From assembly GCA_028288025.1 (NCBI GenBank), contig JAQBOM010000008.1:124001-188000 (forward strand): a stretch of DNA of 64,000 nucleotides, given 5' to 3'. Source of the stretch: Mucilaginibacter sp. (lineage in GTDB: Bacteria > Bacteroidota > Bacteroidia > Sphingobacteriales > Sphingobacteriaceae). The position numbers and the translations under genes are program-made. Below the pieces are notes generated by a model. It saw only the letters and a program-made list of their open reading frames with translations, ran no database searches and was not told the DNA's origin. Shown piece by piece: positions 28,232-36,807 of this stretch. Position 1 is the stretch's first letter. Each line of letters begins with the position of its first letter.

Positions 28232-28310
28232 TAAGATAGAGATTAGTGATTGGAGATTAGAGGTTAGTGACTGGAGTTTAGAGATTGGAGGTAGTGACTG
28301 GGGTTTAGTC
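28232..28310. repeat. Degenerate gattagtgattggag-type repeats
   Basis: Upstream of the GreA/B-like gene, units such as gattagtgattggagattag and gaggttagtgactggag recur imperfectly. They resemble the simple repeats near 53030-53125. Confidence 0.5.
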
Positions 28311-28343
28311 AAACTTTTCTTAGGACGAGACACTAAAAAAATA

Positions 28344-28376
28344 AAAGCCCCCGTGCACTCGCTGCTTGGGGGCTTT
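28344..28376 (-). terminator. Rho-independent terminator of the GMC/ADH/esterase operon
   Basis: A perfect 9-bp stem (aaagccccc / gggggcttt) is followed on the minus strand by ttattttttt. It lies about 137 bp after the esterase stop and before the GreA/B-like gene, so it ends the esterase operon transcript. Confidence 0.85.
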
Positions 28377-28513
28377 CAACCTAAACCTTATCACAATTTG
28401 TAAATGCGAGAATGCATTCACAATGCAAAATTAACGCTTGTTAATTAGATATGTTTCATCAATTTTCAAAAATTTACTGACGAATGATAAAATAATTGTT
28501 ACGGACTGATTTA

Positions 28514-29314
28514 TTACAGGGTTTGGGCGAAAAATTTCAATGAATCAATGATGTGCCGGGCCCAATAAGGCCATTCGTGGCCGCCGGGGTGTTCTTCATA
28601 AATATGCGGTATGCCCTCTGCTGCCAGTTTGGTATGTAGTATGCGGTTGTATTTGATCAGCAGGTCGTTTACACCACAGTCAAAGCGGACCAAAGGCAAT
28701 GAGTCGCGGTAATGCATAAAGGTTTCAAACACATCCTCGTCAACCGGGCTGTTTTGGGCGTAATCATTTAAGGGATCGTCAGTAAAATATTTTATCTGCG
28801 GCAAGCTGGTTATCGACGAATGCCCCGAAATTGCTTTGAACTTTGTGCCGTATTTTGCGCCTATGCGCAGGGCGCCAAAGCCGCCCATGGATAAGCCCGA
28901 CATAAACAAGGGCGACTCCCGTTGTGCGCCATTGATGCATTCAAACAACGCATCCGGCACATCTTCCGCTATCCATCGCTCAAAGTTACGGTTGCCGAGC
29001 TGCAGGAAACCCGAGCCATCGCCCCAAAGGCCGTCAGAAGGCATGGCCAGTATCATAGGGGGCAATTCGCCCTGCGCTATTAATTCATTTACCTGCAAAT
29101 GCACGCCGCCACACAATGCCCAGCTCCAGGCGCTGCCATATACCCCGTGCAATAAAATAACAACCGGCAAGGTATCAACCGGACGCGTGCCCGGCGGAAC
29201 ATAAACGATGATATCGCCCCGGCCTTTGAGATTAGGGGTTTTAACGGTGACAAAGCGCAGGTTGTCGCTTTCGTACGCGGGATTTGATATTTCTAAAGTT
29301 TTAAAGCGGGGCAT
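28514..29314 (-). CDS. Putative esterase (alpha/beta hydrolase, esterase-D/tributyrin-esterase type)
   Basis: The 266-residue protein has the alpha/beta-hydrolase signatures: oxyanion region VVILLHGVYGSAWSW (about 51-65), nucleophile elbow GLSMGGFG with the catalytic serine, an acid in DCGVNDLL and the catalytic histidine in GGHEWPYW near the end. No signal peptide is present, so it is cytoplasmic. The family hydrolyses short-chain esters, S-formylglutathione-type thioesters or feruloyl esters. It is the last gene of a three-gene minus-strand operon with a zinc alcohol dehydrogenase and a GMC oxidoreductase (10 and 3 bp gaps). The pairing of an alcohol dehydrogenase with an esterase recalls formaldehyde oxidation, but the GMC partner points to a sugar or other alcohol instead. 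Confidence 0.88.
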   Translation of the reverse strand: MPRFKTLEISNPAYESDNLRFVTVKTPNLKGRGDIIVYVPPGTRPVDTLPVVILLHGVYGSAWSWALCGGVHLQVNELIAQGELPPMILAMPSDGLWGDGSGFLQLGNRNFERWIAEDVPDALFECINGAQRESPLFMSGLSMGGFGALRIGAKYGTKFKAISGHSSITSLPQIKYFTDDPLNDYAQNSPVDEDVFETFMHYRDSLPLVRFDCGVNDLLIKYNRILHTKLAAEGIPHIYEEHPGGHEWPYWARHIIDSLKFFAQTL

Positions 29315-29323
29315 AAAATTAAT

Positions 29324-30442
29324 TTAGTCGAATACAATAACACCCTTAGCGTTCCTGCCTTTCAGCATGTCGTCGAAGGCGTTATGGAGTTGATGGATAG
29401 GGTATGTGCGTGTGATCATTTCTTCCAGCAGCAGGCTGCCATCTTCATAATGCGAAACGATCTTTGGAAAATCAATTTGCGGGCGGCATTTGCCATAAAG
29501 CGGGTTGATATAAATTTTGTCCCACTCAAACAGGCGCATATCCATGGTAATATCCTGCTCAATGCCACTTACTTGTACGGCCGTCCCGGCATTGCGCACC
29601 ATGGCCAGCGGGGCAGCACCCAGCTCGGGAATGGCGGTACACTCGAAAGCATAATCAGCGCCGCGGCCATCAGTTAGTTGTTTTACCTGCCCGGCTGCCT
29701 TTAATAAGCCGGTGTCGTTTTTATCCGCGGGAAGCGTATGCGTTGCGCCGAACTTTTTGGCCATTTCGAGGCGGTTGGCGTTGATATCAATGGCGATGAT
29801 CTTTGCCGCGCCGGCTATTTTGGCGCCCTGTATCACGTTTAAGCCTACCCCGCCGGTGCCAAGCACAACCACAGACGAACCGGCTTTAACCTTCGCGGCG
29901 TTTATGACCGAGCCATAGCCCGTCATCACCCCGCAGCTGATGATGCTGGCCGCCGGGAACGATATTTTTTTGGATGTATTTTTAACCACTGCCGATGATT
30001 TCACCAGCGTGTATTCCGCCATCGTACCAATATTGAACGAGCGCAAAACCGGTTGGCCGTTCAGTGTAGTTCCCAACGGATTGGCGTGGCCGGGGGTATA
30101 GCCGTTACTACCCGCAGCTACCGGCGAAGCTACTTCGCATAAATGCTGGTTGCCTTCCAAACACTGGAAACAATGGCCGCAGTGCATGGCCCAATTCAAT
30201 ATCACGCTGTCGCCGGGAGATAATCCCATCACATCGCTGCCGACCTTTGTGATAATACCCGCGCCCTCGTGGCCGATAATTAATTGTTTGCCCCAGCTTA
30301 AAGAATCGTAGTCGGTATGGCAAAGGCCCGCGGCCATCATTTTTACCAGTACCTCGCCGGGTTGGGGATCCTGCACCAGTATGTTTTCGATCTTGAAATT
30401 ACCATGGCCATCCGTAATAGCCGCTTTGCACGTTATGGCCAT
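29324..30442 (-). CDS. Zinc-dependent alcohol dehydrogenase (MDR family)
   Basis: The 372-residue protein is a medium-chain dehydrogenase of the class III-like type. The catalytic zinc site is C41 (AGLCHTD) with H58-E59 (GHEGAG) and a later cysteine in SCGVMTGYG. The structural zinc site is complete: C88, C91, C94 and C102 (HCGHCFQC then LC). The Rossmann motif is VVVLGTGGVGLN followed by IIAIDINANR, with an aspartate that favours NAD over NADP. It oxidises an alcohol or hemithioacetal to the aldehyde or ester level. It sits between GMC oxidoreductase and esterase genes, so the three may act in sequence on one alcohol-bearing substrate. Confidence 0.92.
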   Translation of the reverse strand: MAITCKAAITDGHGNFKIENILVQDPQPGEVLVKMMAAGLCHTDYDSLSWGKQLIIGHEGAGIITKVGSDVMGLSPGDSVILNWAMHCGHCFQCLEGNQHLCEVASPVAAGSNGYTPGHANPLGTTLNGQPVLRSFNIGTMAEYTLVKSSAVVKNTSKKISFPAASIISCGVMTGYGSVINAAKVKAGSSVVVLGTGGVGLNVIQGAKIAGAAKIIAIDINANRLEMAKKFGATHTLPADKNDTGLLKAAGQVKQLTDGRGADYAFECTAIPELGAAPLAMVRNAGTAVQVSGIEQDITMDMRLFEWDKIYINPLYGKCRPQIDFPKIVSHYEDGSLLLEEMITRTYPIHQLHNAFDDMLKGRNAKGVIVFD

Positions 30443-30445
30443 TAT

Positions 30446-32125
30446 TTACAGGTTACGTTTTTTTAGCTCCCTTACAGCGTAGTCGGCGGCGCGGGCAGTG
30501 AGGGCCATATAGGTGAGCGACGGGTTTTGGCAGGCCGACGAAGCCATGGCGGCGCCATCTGTAACGAATACATTTTTGGCATCCCATACCTGGTTCCAGC
30601 CGTTTAGCACCGAAGTTTTCGGGTCGCGGCCCATGCGGGCAGTGCCCATTTCGTGAATGGCCGAACCCATGCTATAGTCCGATTCAAATTTGCCCGGCGA
30701 TTTAATGCCCGCCATTCTCAGCATCTCCACGGCATCGTCGCCCATATCCTTGCGCATCTTTTTTTCGTTGTCGCCAATGGCGGCGTCAATGGCTAAAACC
30801 GGCAGGCCCCATTTGTCTTTTTTATCTTTATCGAGGGTGACTTTATTGTTGTGGTTGGGCAGCGTTTCGCCAAACGCGGCCATGCCGAAATACCATTTTC
30901 CCGGCTCACCCAGCGCTTCTTTAAACATGCCGCCAATATTCATTTCGGCGATCTCGTGACCCCAGCCTTCGCGGCTGGCAAGCCCCTGGTAACCAAAGCC
31001 GCGGATATAGTCGCGCTTCTCGCCGTTAAGGTTACGGTACCGCGGTACATACACCCCGTTGGGCCTGCGGCCGAAATAATATTTATCATCAAACCCTTCC
31101 ACCTCGCCGTAAGCGCCCACGCGGTAATGGTGATCCATCAGGTTATGGCCCAGCTCGCCGCTGCTGCTGCCCAGCCCGCCCGGCCAAACGTCGGTGGCGG
31201 AGTTCATCAGCACCCAGGCGCTGTTTAAGGTTGAGGCGTTCAGGAATATCACCTTCGCATAATATTCGTAGGTTTTGTTGGTTTGCGCGTCAAGCACCTC
31301 AACGCCGGTGGCTTTTTTGGTGTCCTTATCGTATAGTATTTTAGTAACTATGCTGTATGGCCGCAAGGTTAGGTTTCCTGTGGCAAAGGCAGCCGGCAGG
31401 GTAGAGGACTGCGTGCTGAAGTAAGCGCCGAACGGGCAGCCCATCGCGCACTGGTTACGGTACTGGCAATGGCTGCGCCCCGGCAGGGCCTTAGTGAGAT
31501 TGGCCGTGCGGCCGATGATCATATTCCGCTTGCCTTTATAATGGGCATTTATATTGCCGGCAATAAATTTCTCCGCGCAGTTCATATCCATTGGCGGCTG
31601 GAAATCGCCGTCGGGCAGTTGGGGCAGGCCATCGCGGTTGCCGCTAATGCCGGCGAAGCGCTCCACATAGCTGTACCATGGGGCAATGTCTTTATAGCGT
31701 ATCGGCCAGTCAACAGCGATGCCGTCCTTTGCATTGGCTTCGAAATCAATATCGCTCCAGCGGTAACTCTGGCGGCCCCACATCAGCGAACGCCCGCCCA
31801 CATGGTACCCGCGGAACCAGTCGAACCGCTTTACTTCCACGTAAGGGCTTTCCTTTTCATCAACCCAGTAATCCAGGTTGGTTTCGTTCAGGAAATAATC
31901 GCGGCCCAGCACGGGGTAATCCTTGCTCATTTGCTGCGTGCGGCCCCCGCGGTGCGGGAAATTCCATGGCGCTTTGGTGGCGTTCACGTAGCCTTTTATA
32001 TGTTCAATGTTGCGACCGCGCTCCAGCATAATGGTCTTCAGGCCCTTTTGGGTAAGCTCCTTCGCCGCCCAGCCGCCGCTGATACCCGAACCGATCACAA
32101 TCGCATCAAAAACATTATCCGCCAT
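30446..32125 (-). CDS. GMC-family FAD oxidoreductase
   Basis: The start chosen is the ATG at 32125, giving MADNVFDAIVIGSGISGGWA, in which the FAD-binding Rossmann motif GSGISGG lies close to the N-terminus as is usual. An upstream start at 32176 would add 17 residues of no family character. The 559-residue protein continues with the GMC_oxred_N fold, a cysteine-bearing CQYRNQCAMGCPFGAYF segment and the C-terminal HEMGTARMG and NPSLTYMALTARAADYAV blocks. GMC enzymes oxidise sugars or other alcohols, passing electrons to a membrane acceptor. No gluconate-dehydrogenase subunit-3-like partner or cytochrome gene adjoins it. It is the first gene of the three-gene operon. Confidence 0.93.
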   Translation of the reverse strand: MADNVFDAIVIGSGISGGWAAKELTQKGLKTIMLERGRNIEHIKGYVNATKAPWNFPHRGGRTQQMSKDYPVLGRDYFLNETNLDYWVDEKESPYVEVKRFDWFRGYHVGGRSLMWGRQSYRWSDIDFEANAKDGIAVDWPIRYKDIAPWYSYVERFAGISGNRDGLPQLPDGDFQPPMDMNCAEKFIAGNINAHYKGKRNMIIGRTANLTKALPGRSHCQYRNQCAMGCPFGAYFSTQSSTLPAAFATGNLTLRPYSIVTKILYDKDTKKATGVEVLDAQTNKTYEYYAKVIFLNASTLNSAWVLMNSATDVWPGGLGSSSGELGHNLMDHHYRVGAYGEVEGFDDKYYFGRRPNGVYVPRYRNLNGEKRDYIRGFGYQGLASREGWGHEIAEMNIGGMFKEALGEPGKWYFGMAAFGETLPNHNNKVTLDKDKKDKWGLPVLAIDAAIGDNEKKMRKDMGDDAVEMLRMAGIKSPGKFESDYSMGSAIHEMGTARMGRDPKTSVLNGWNQVWDAKNVFVTDGAAMASSACQNPSLTYMALTARAADYAVRELKKRNL

Positions 32126-32678
32126 AATATAGAAAATTCCGGGCAAGCCGATGTATATAGGTTTAACAGGTTTCAAATTAACTATTACTTGCCGTTTAAA
32201 AGGTGGATTGTATTGGCATTTTATTGGGGGATATTAACCGGGAACTGTGCTTTTTTAACATGGGTGGGATATAAAGGGCGATTTTTTTACAAGGAGGGGG
32301 AATGCGGTGCATCGCGTGAATATCGCGCAGATAGCTCACCTCCAAAGGAGTCCTATAGACCGATTTGCACTTCGCTGCGGGGAGAGGAAAACGAGTACGT
32401 CATGCCGAACTTGTTTCGACACCCCACCAGAAAGGTGCACGACAGCAAAATCTGCTAAATGTATTCGCTGCTAAGCATGCGTGAATGTCCTGTGGGGTGC
32501 CGAAACAAGTTCGGCATGACGTGGTGGACGAGGCGCAGAGTTAATTTATCCGACCAGCGTAGCGTGGTCGGGGTGAGTCAACACGCCATGCTGCAATATC
32601 CCCCACTATTCAATTAACATCCTCATTGTTTTTTCATTCGGGGATGTTTTACTTTGGCGTTCCAACTAACCTGAATTT
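32126..32678. other. Intergenic region with a palindromic element and REP-like hairpin
   Basis: The divergent gap between the GMC operon and the amylase gene contains a long inverted-repeat element at 32397-32522 (listed separately). After it, the sequence gaccagcgtagcgtggtcggggtgagtcaa at about 32551-32580 resembles another REP-like hairpin near 39380. The last 30 bases hold ttactttg, one base from the Bacteroidota -7 consensus, a possible amylase promoter. No gene is present here. Confidence 0.6.
32397..32522. repeat. MITE-like inverted-repeat element, 31-bp arms
   Basis: The arms 32397-32427 and 32492-32522 are reverse complements over 31 bp with one mismatch. Each begins acgtcatgccgaac at its outer end and closes with caccccac on the inner side, separated by 64 bases. 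There is no coding frame inside. It could be a small non-autonomous mobile element or a very stable RNA hairpin; no flanking target duplication was confirmed. Confidence 0.8.
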
Positions 32679-34265
32679 ATGAAACTGAAAGCTGCGCTAC
32701 TTATTTGTTTGATATATTTTATTGCATGTCCCGGTTATGCTGTCCCGCCAGGGCACGCAGTCAAACCGCCTGTTAAACGTGCCGCCGGGCAGCAGGAGAT
32801 CATTTACCATATTTTTGAGCGCAGCTTTTACGACAGCAACGGCGACCAGCACGGCGACCTCAACGGCATCCGCCTCAAGCTGGATTATTTGCAGGAACTG
32901 GGCGTTACCGCGATATTGCTTACGCCGCTGTACGAGTCGGTTTTTTACCATAACTATTTTAGCAGCGATTTTAAAAAGATCGACCCTACACTGGGTTCCA
33001 TGCACGATTACCTGGCGCTTATTAAAGAATTGCACCGCCGGGGGATGAAGCTGTACCTGGATATGGAAACGCAGTATGTGACCGACGACCATCCCTGGTG
33101 GAAGGACGGCGTAGGCAACCTGAAATCGCCGTACAGCGATTATATTTTGTACCAGGACGCGGCACATACCCAACCCTCCACCATTATTTTTAACCTGAAA
33201 GGGCTCGTTGGCTACGATAGCGTGTACCGCCGCATTACCACCGTAAATTTGCTTAGCCCGAAGGTGCTGGAGTATAATTACGGGCTGTTCAAGTTTTGGG
33301 TGGACCCCAATGACGACGGAAAGTTTGACGATGGCGTGGACGGCTTCCGGCTCGACCATATGATGGACAACCTCGACGGCAAGCTGCCGGGGCTGTTCCA
33401 AAATTTCTGGAACCCGCTGCTGGGGCGGCTGCGCCGGGTGAACCCGAAGCTCAGCATCGTAGCCGAGCAGGCTGAGTGGGGCTCGCTGGGCAAGGAATAT
33501 TTCACCCGCGGCGGGGTCGACAGGGTGTTCGCGTTCCGGCTGGCATTTGCCATACGGTCGTTCAAAAAAAAGGAGTTGGAGAAGGCGGCCGATTCTACCT
33601 TTTTGATTACGCCGGCTGGTAAACAGCAGGTGGTATTTATCGAGAACCACGATACCCCGCGGTTTAGCTACGGCGTAAAGGGCGACGCGGGCAAGCTGCG
33701 CGCGGGCGCAGCGCTTAACCTGCTGCTGGGCGGCGTGCCGTCAATCTATTACGGGCAGGAGCTGGGCATGAGCGGCACCAACGCCAACCTTGGCGCTACC
33801 GACGCCAACGATATCCCCAACCGCTCGGCCTTTGAGTGGTACAAAACCGACCAGGGGCCAGGCATGGCCTATTGGTACAAGGCAAAAGGCCCGTGGCGCA
33901 GCCAGTTTAACAACGACATACCCAACGACGGCATCTCGCTCGAAGAGGAACGCAACGACCCCGGGTCGCTCTTTAACTTTTACCGCCAAATGATACGCCT
34001 CCGCCAGGCCAGCCCGGTCATATCCACCGGCGCTTATAAAACTGTGCAGAACGATAATGCGCAGGTATTTACCTTTACCCGCTACCAGGTCAATAAACGG
34101 GTAGTGGTGGCCGTAAACCTGTCCGCCCAGCCGCAGCAGGCGGTTATCCATGCGGAGGGTGCAACCGCGGCGGTGAAGGTGTTGTATGGTTCGGCGAAGC
34201 CGGTTGTTAGCGGCGATGGTGTTGCCCTGAGTTTACCCGCGTACGGGGTGGAGGTTTGGGAATAG
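32679..34265 (+). CDS. GH13 alpha-amylase-family hydrolase, secreted
   Basis: The 528-residue protein has a signal peptide (about 1-21), a GH13 barrel and a C-terminal beta domain (about 435-528). Region II reads DGFRLDHMMD with D226 as nucleophile, region III has E263 (VAEQAEW) and region IV has ENHDTPR with D325. Region I is unusual: where most members have DxxxNH, this one reads LDMETQY, so the asparagine-histidine pair is missing. The Ca2+-like loop SNGDQHGD at 53-60 follows the first strand. It should hydrolyse alpha-glucans or oligosaccharides outside the cytoplasm. It lies alone between the divergent GMC operon and a convergent hypothetical gene. Confidence 0.9.
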   Translation: MKLKAALLICLIYFIACPGYAVPPGHAVKPPVKRAAGQQEIIYHIFERSFYDSNGDQHGDLNGIRLKLDYLQELGVTAILLTPLYESVFYHNYFSSDFKKIDPTLGSMHDYLALIKELHRRGMKLYLDMETQYVTDDHPWWKDGVGNLKSPYSDYILYQDAAHTQPSTIIFNLKGLVGYDSVYRRITTVNLLSPKVLEYNYGLFKFWVDPNDDGKFDDGVDGFRLDHMMDNLDGKLPGLFQNFWNPLLGRLRRVNPKLSIVAEQAEWGSLGKEYFTRGGVDRVFAFRLAFAIRSFKKKELEKAADSTFLITPAGKQQVVFIENHDTPRFSYGVKGDAGKLRAGAALNLLLGGVPSIYYGQELGMSGTNANLGATDANDIPNRSAFEWYKTDQGPGMAYWYKAKGPWRSQFNNDIPNDGISLEEERNDPGSLFNFYRQMIRLRQASPVISTGAYKTVQNDNAQVFTFTRYQVNKRVVVAVNLSAQPQQAVIHAEGATAAVKVLYGSAKPVVSGDGVALSLPAYGVEVWE

Positions 34266-34364
34266 CGGTGGCGATGGTAATAGGTGGCAGCAGCAGTAGC
34301 AGTGGCGGTTGATAGTTGGATAGTTTCAACAAATACTATAAACTGCAAACCCGGTACGGCATGG

Positions 34365-34952
34365 CTAGCGCGCTTCAAATCGCTGGCTGTTTTGATCTAA
34401 CGATTTTTTTGATCTTCTTAAAATATAAAATCCACCTTTAATAAATTTTGCCAAAGGGATACTATAGGCAATAGTAACAAACCCCCTCTTTTGGTTATCG
34501 ACCACAGTTCCCAATTCACAACCATAACCAAATTGAAAATTCAAAACGGAAAATGACAAGGTAGGCGCAAAAATATTTTGTTGATTTCCACCATTTGTGT
34601 TATTGGATGCAAACAAACATCCTATTTGTATACCAAAGGTATTGTTCATCTCGGTATTTATGACGTTAGCCTTGGCAGAGTTATCGGTAGTAACGTCCAG
34701 GCGGCCCCAGCTTATTCCAAACCCAGCCCCAATCGAATTAAAAAACGATACATTACCTTTTTTTGTATTATCTCCGTCCACGCGGTTAAATCTTATTAAA
34801 GGCACTGTAAAACTCGAGTTTAATACCGTAGCCCGATAAGTGGATGTTTCTCCCTTGGGGTACGATTCCCATTGCGTGTCATTATTGGTTTCCTGGCTAA
34901 GCGCCCGCAATGCAACGGTGCAAAATAGTGTTAGTAAGTAAAGCTTTTTCAT
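34365..34952 (-). CDS. Exported hypothetical protein, probable outer-membrane beta-barrel
   Basis: The 195-residue protein has a signal peptide (MKKLYLLTLFCTVALRALSQ) and alternating strand-like stretches rich in glycine and aromatic residues, such as FFNSIGAGFGISWGRLDV and FSVLNFQFGYGCELG, which suggest a small beta-barrel or transporter-like porin domain. The end is charged (RRSKKSLDQNSQRFEAR), unlike the aromatic C-terminal residue of classical barrels. No named family is recognised. It converges on the amylase gene with about 100 bp between and seems to be transcribed alone. Confidence 0.65.
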   Translation of the reverse strand: MKKLYLLTLFCTVALRALSQETNNDTQWESYPKGETSTYRATVLNSSFTVPLIRFNRVDGDNTKKGNVSFFNSIGAGFGISWGRLDVTTDNSAKANVINTEMNNTFGIQIGCLFASNNTNGGNQQNIFAPTLSFSVLNFQFGYGCELGTVVDNQKRGFVTIAYSIPLAKFIKGGFYILRRSKKSLDQNSQRFEAR

Positions 34953-35143
34953 TTTGTGATACGGTTAAGGTTAATAAATGTAACTCACTGCAGCCGCTCC
35001 TTAACGGAGGTCTCTTTAAAACTTCCATCGGTTAACAGCAGTAATTGTGACTTTAGTCTTGTAAAATTATAACCCCTGATATTTGAAAAATGCCGTAAAA
35101 ACACCTTTTTTAATACCGTATTAAAACCCCCCTTAAACCTGGT

Positions 35144-35216
35144 CCAAGTATCAAGTAGCTAGTATCAAGTAGCTAGTATTAAGCACCAGGTAGCCGGTAT
35201 CAAGTATCAAGTAAGT
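35144..35216. repeat. Tandem tcaagtagctagta-type repeats
   Basis: Between two minus-strand genes, the units agtatcaagtagct and agtatcaagta recur about five times with small changes. The same short word follows the stop codon at 870. The rest of the gap 34953-35281 is AT-rich and featureless. Confidence 0.7.
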
Positions 35217-35281
35217 AATTGTTTGATGAGGATCGCGCGATTCCCCCCTGAGCTTGTGCCGGGCTGTCGAAGCAAGGTGTA

Positions 35282-35587
35282 CTATATATCGGTTGGGATA
35301 ACGATGGGTACAAGGTTAACGGAATAGGTGCCCGGCTCTAATTCTGCAAATTCCTTTAACCGGTTTTTGAAGGCGATCCGCAGATCGTTTAGGTTTTGCG
35401 CACGCTCTACAATAGTGCTTTTATTGTATACAACCATGCCCCAAACAGCATCATTCGAATATTCGTACTTTAAGTCGATAACGGGTTTTTTCATTTGCAG
35501 CCCGGCCATTGAAACGGGTGAGTTATTTCTGTAGTAGTTTGGTAACAAACCTATTACAAATCTATTGGGATACGCTACTGTCGACAT
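35282..35587 (-). CDS. Hypothetical protein, 101 residues
   Basis: A soluble-looking frame beginning MSTVAYPNRFVIGLLPNYYR and ending with ELEPGTYSVNLVPIVIPTDI. It has no signal peptide, no cysteine and no recognisable motif. Composition and codon use fit a real gene, and it is longer than the random frames around it. It lies at the border of the repeat-rich region. No function can be assigned. Confidence 0.55.
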   Translation of the reverse strand: MSTVAYPNRFVIGLLPNYYRNNSPVSMAGLQMKKPVIDLKYEYSNDAVWGMVVYNKSTIVERAQNLNDLRIAFKNRLKEFAELEPGTYSVNLVPIVIPTDI

Positions 35588-36061
35588 TAGATTTCGATTA
35601 GAATTTAGTATTCGGTCAATCCACTACGTCGCTAGGGGGAATAACCTTTCGCGAACCTGGTGCGGGAAAGCAATCGATGAACCGTGCAGGCAAACAGCAA
35701 GTGCTGATGCTGGAGAATAAAATTGGCGTTCGTGTCTTTTTGAAAAACAAAAGCAGTGCTTTTCTATGCGCTGCAGCCCCGCTATACGCTTATACTGCGC
35801 AGGGCCTTCGGCGTGCAAATTGGCGCAGGGCGGCTTTTTGTTCCATATCGCATCGGGTTCGTTGATTTGCTTATGTAGAGATTGCTTCGTTCCTCGCAAT
35901 GACGCGCGGAGAGAAAATGGCGTGCGGAGAAGGGGGATTTGCCTGTGTAGAGATTGCTTTCCCGAAATAAATTCGGGACAGGCAGTTCCTCGCGATGGCG
36001 CGCGGAGAGGGGATGCGCGCGTGAAGAGAAAGCGTTCGATGAGTGGCGCGAGGCGTATTAT
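35588..36061. repeat. Repeat-rich non-coding stretch, left part
   Basis: This stretch has no convincing gene. It holds a copy of a dispersed element at 35735-35806 (inverted copy at 37894-37962), a segment at 35809-35870 beginning ggcgtgcaaattggcgcagg that recurs at 36478-36536, and two copies of a hairpin family: one at 35856-35914 with gagattgcttcgttcctcgc and one at 35944-36010 with the internal palindrome cccgaaataaattcggga. Open frames on both strands here lie within these repeats and are not credible proteins. Confidence 0.75.
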
Positions 36062-36362
36062 TTAATCCTCAAGCAGGCTGTCGTATAAGTCTTTCCATCC
36101 CGGGTTAAGGGAGTTGACCAGTTGCAGTTTATATTTTCTGCTGGCTCCTTTTATGCTTTTTTCGACGGCAATGGCTTCTTCGATGCGGGGATAGAAGCAG
36201 TAATATACGAGCTTGTTGCAATTGTACCTGGCGGTGAAACTTTTAGGGTAGGTTTTATTCTTATGGTCCCATACCGGTCAGATCGGAGTTGACGCCGGCG
36301 TATAAAACGGTATGCATTTTATTTGTCATGATGTAAACGCAGCCGCCTTTCTCGAAAACCAT
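36062..36362 (-). pseudogene. GIY-YIG endonuclease-family gene, frameshifted
   Basis: Read from ATG at 36362 the minus strand gives MVFEKGGCVYIMTNKMHTVL then YAGVNSDLTG, the start of a small GIY-YIG protein (here the motif is VYI and LYA). It hits a stop four codons later. A different frame then continues as WDHKNKTYPKSF, followed by NCNKLVYYCFYP, EEAIAVEKSIKG and NPGWKDLYDSLLED, exactly the rest of this short family, ending TAA at 36062. The total of 301 bases is one more than a multiple of three. A small indel near 36270 therefore breaks the gene. It lies among dispersed repeats and is probably inactive unless the break is a sequencing error. Confidence 0.85.
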
Positions 36363-36402
36363 AATGCAAAATATGATTTTTTTTTATTAGACAAAACCAT
36401 CC

Positions 36403-36430
36403 CGTCATTGCGAGGAACGAAGCAATCTCT
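36403..36430 (-). repeat. Single inverted copy of the cgaggaacgaagcaatct hairpin family
   Basis: The word cgtcattgcgaggaacgaag is the reverse complement of the family copy at about 35880-35905. It lies just upstream of the broken GIY-YIG gene. Confidence 0.7.
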
Positions 36431-36522
36431 GAACTGTGCAGATCAGGGAGATAGGTGACTGTGGGGAGAATTGAGCGGCGTGCAAATTGGCGCAGGCGGC
36501 TTTTCGTTCCATTTTACATTTC

Positions 36523-36800
36523 GGTTCGTTGACTTGCGTATGTAGAGATTGCTTTCCCGAAATAAATTCGGGACAGGCAGTTCCTCGCAATGACGCGCGG
36601 AGAGAATGACGCGCGGTGGAGGGATTAAGGTTCGTTGATTTGCATATGTAGAGGTTGCTTTCCCGAAATAAATTCGGGACAGGCAGTTCCTCGCGATGGC
36701 GCGCGGAGAGAATGACGCGCGGTGGAGGGATTAAGGTTCGTTGATTTGCATATGTAGAGGTTGCCTGGTTCCTCCTTAGGAAGTCCTTGGACGCAATGGC
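36523..36800. repeat. 106-bp tandem repeat array, about 2.6 copies
   Basis: Units begin ggttcgttga at 36523, 36629 and 36735, an exact 106-bp period. Each full unit contains the palindrome cccgaaataaattcggga and the words ttcctcgc and gcgcgcggagag, then gaatgacgcgcggtgg. The third unit diverges after about 35 bases. The array ends close to the 3' end of the minus-strand gene at 36808. Confidence 0.9.
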
Positions 36801-36807
36801 GCTGTGT

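Noticed and set aside
31469..32458. Long plus-strand frame opposite the GMC oxidoreductase gene
   Set aside because: It mirrors the real gene on the other strand, has no domain character, and arises from GC-rich codon use.
32697..33650. Long minus-strand frame opposite the GH13 gene
   Set aside because: The GH13 motifs are in the plus-strand frame; the opposite frame has no recognisable protein features.
36523..36800. Possible CRISPR array
   Set aside because: The 106-bp units repeat in full with no unique spacers and no cas genes are present, so this is a tandem duplication.
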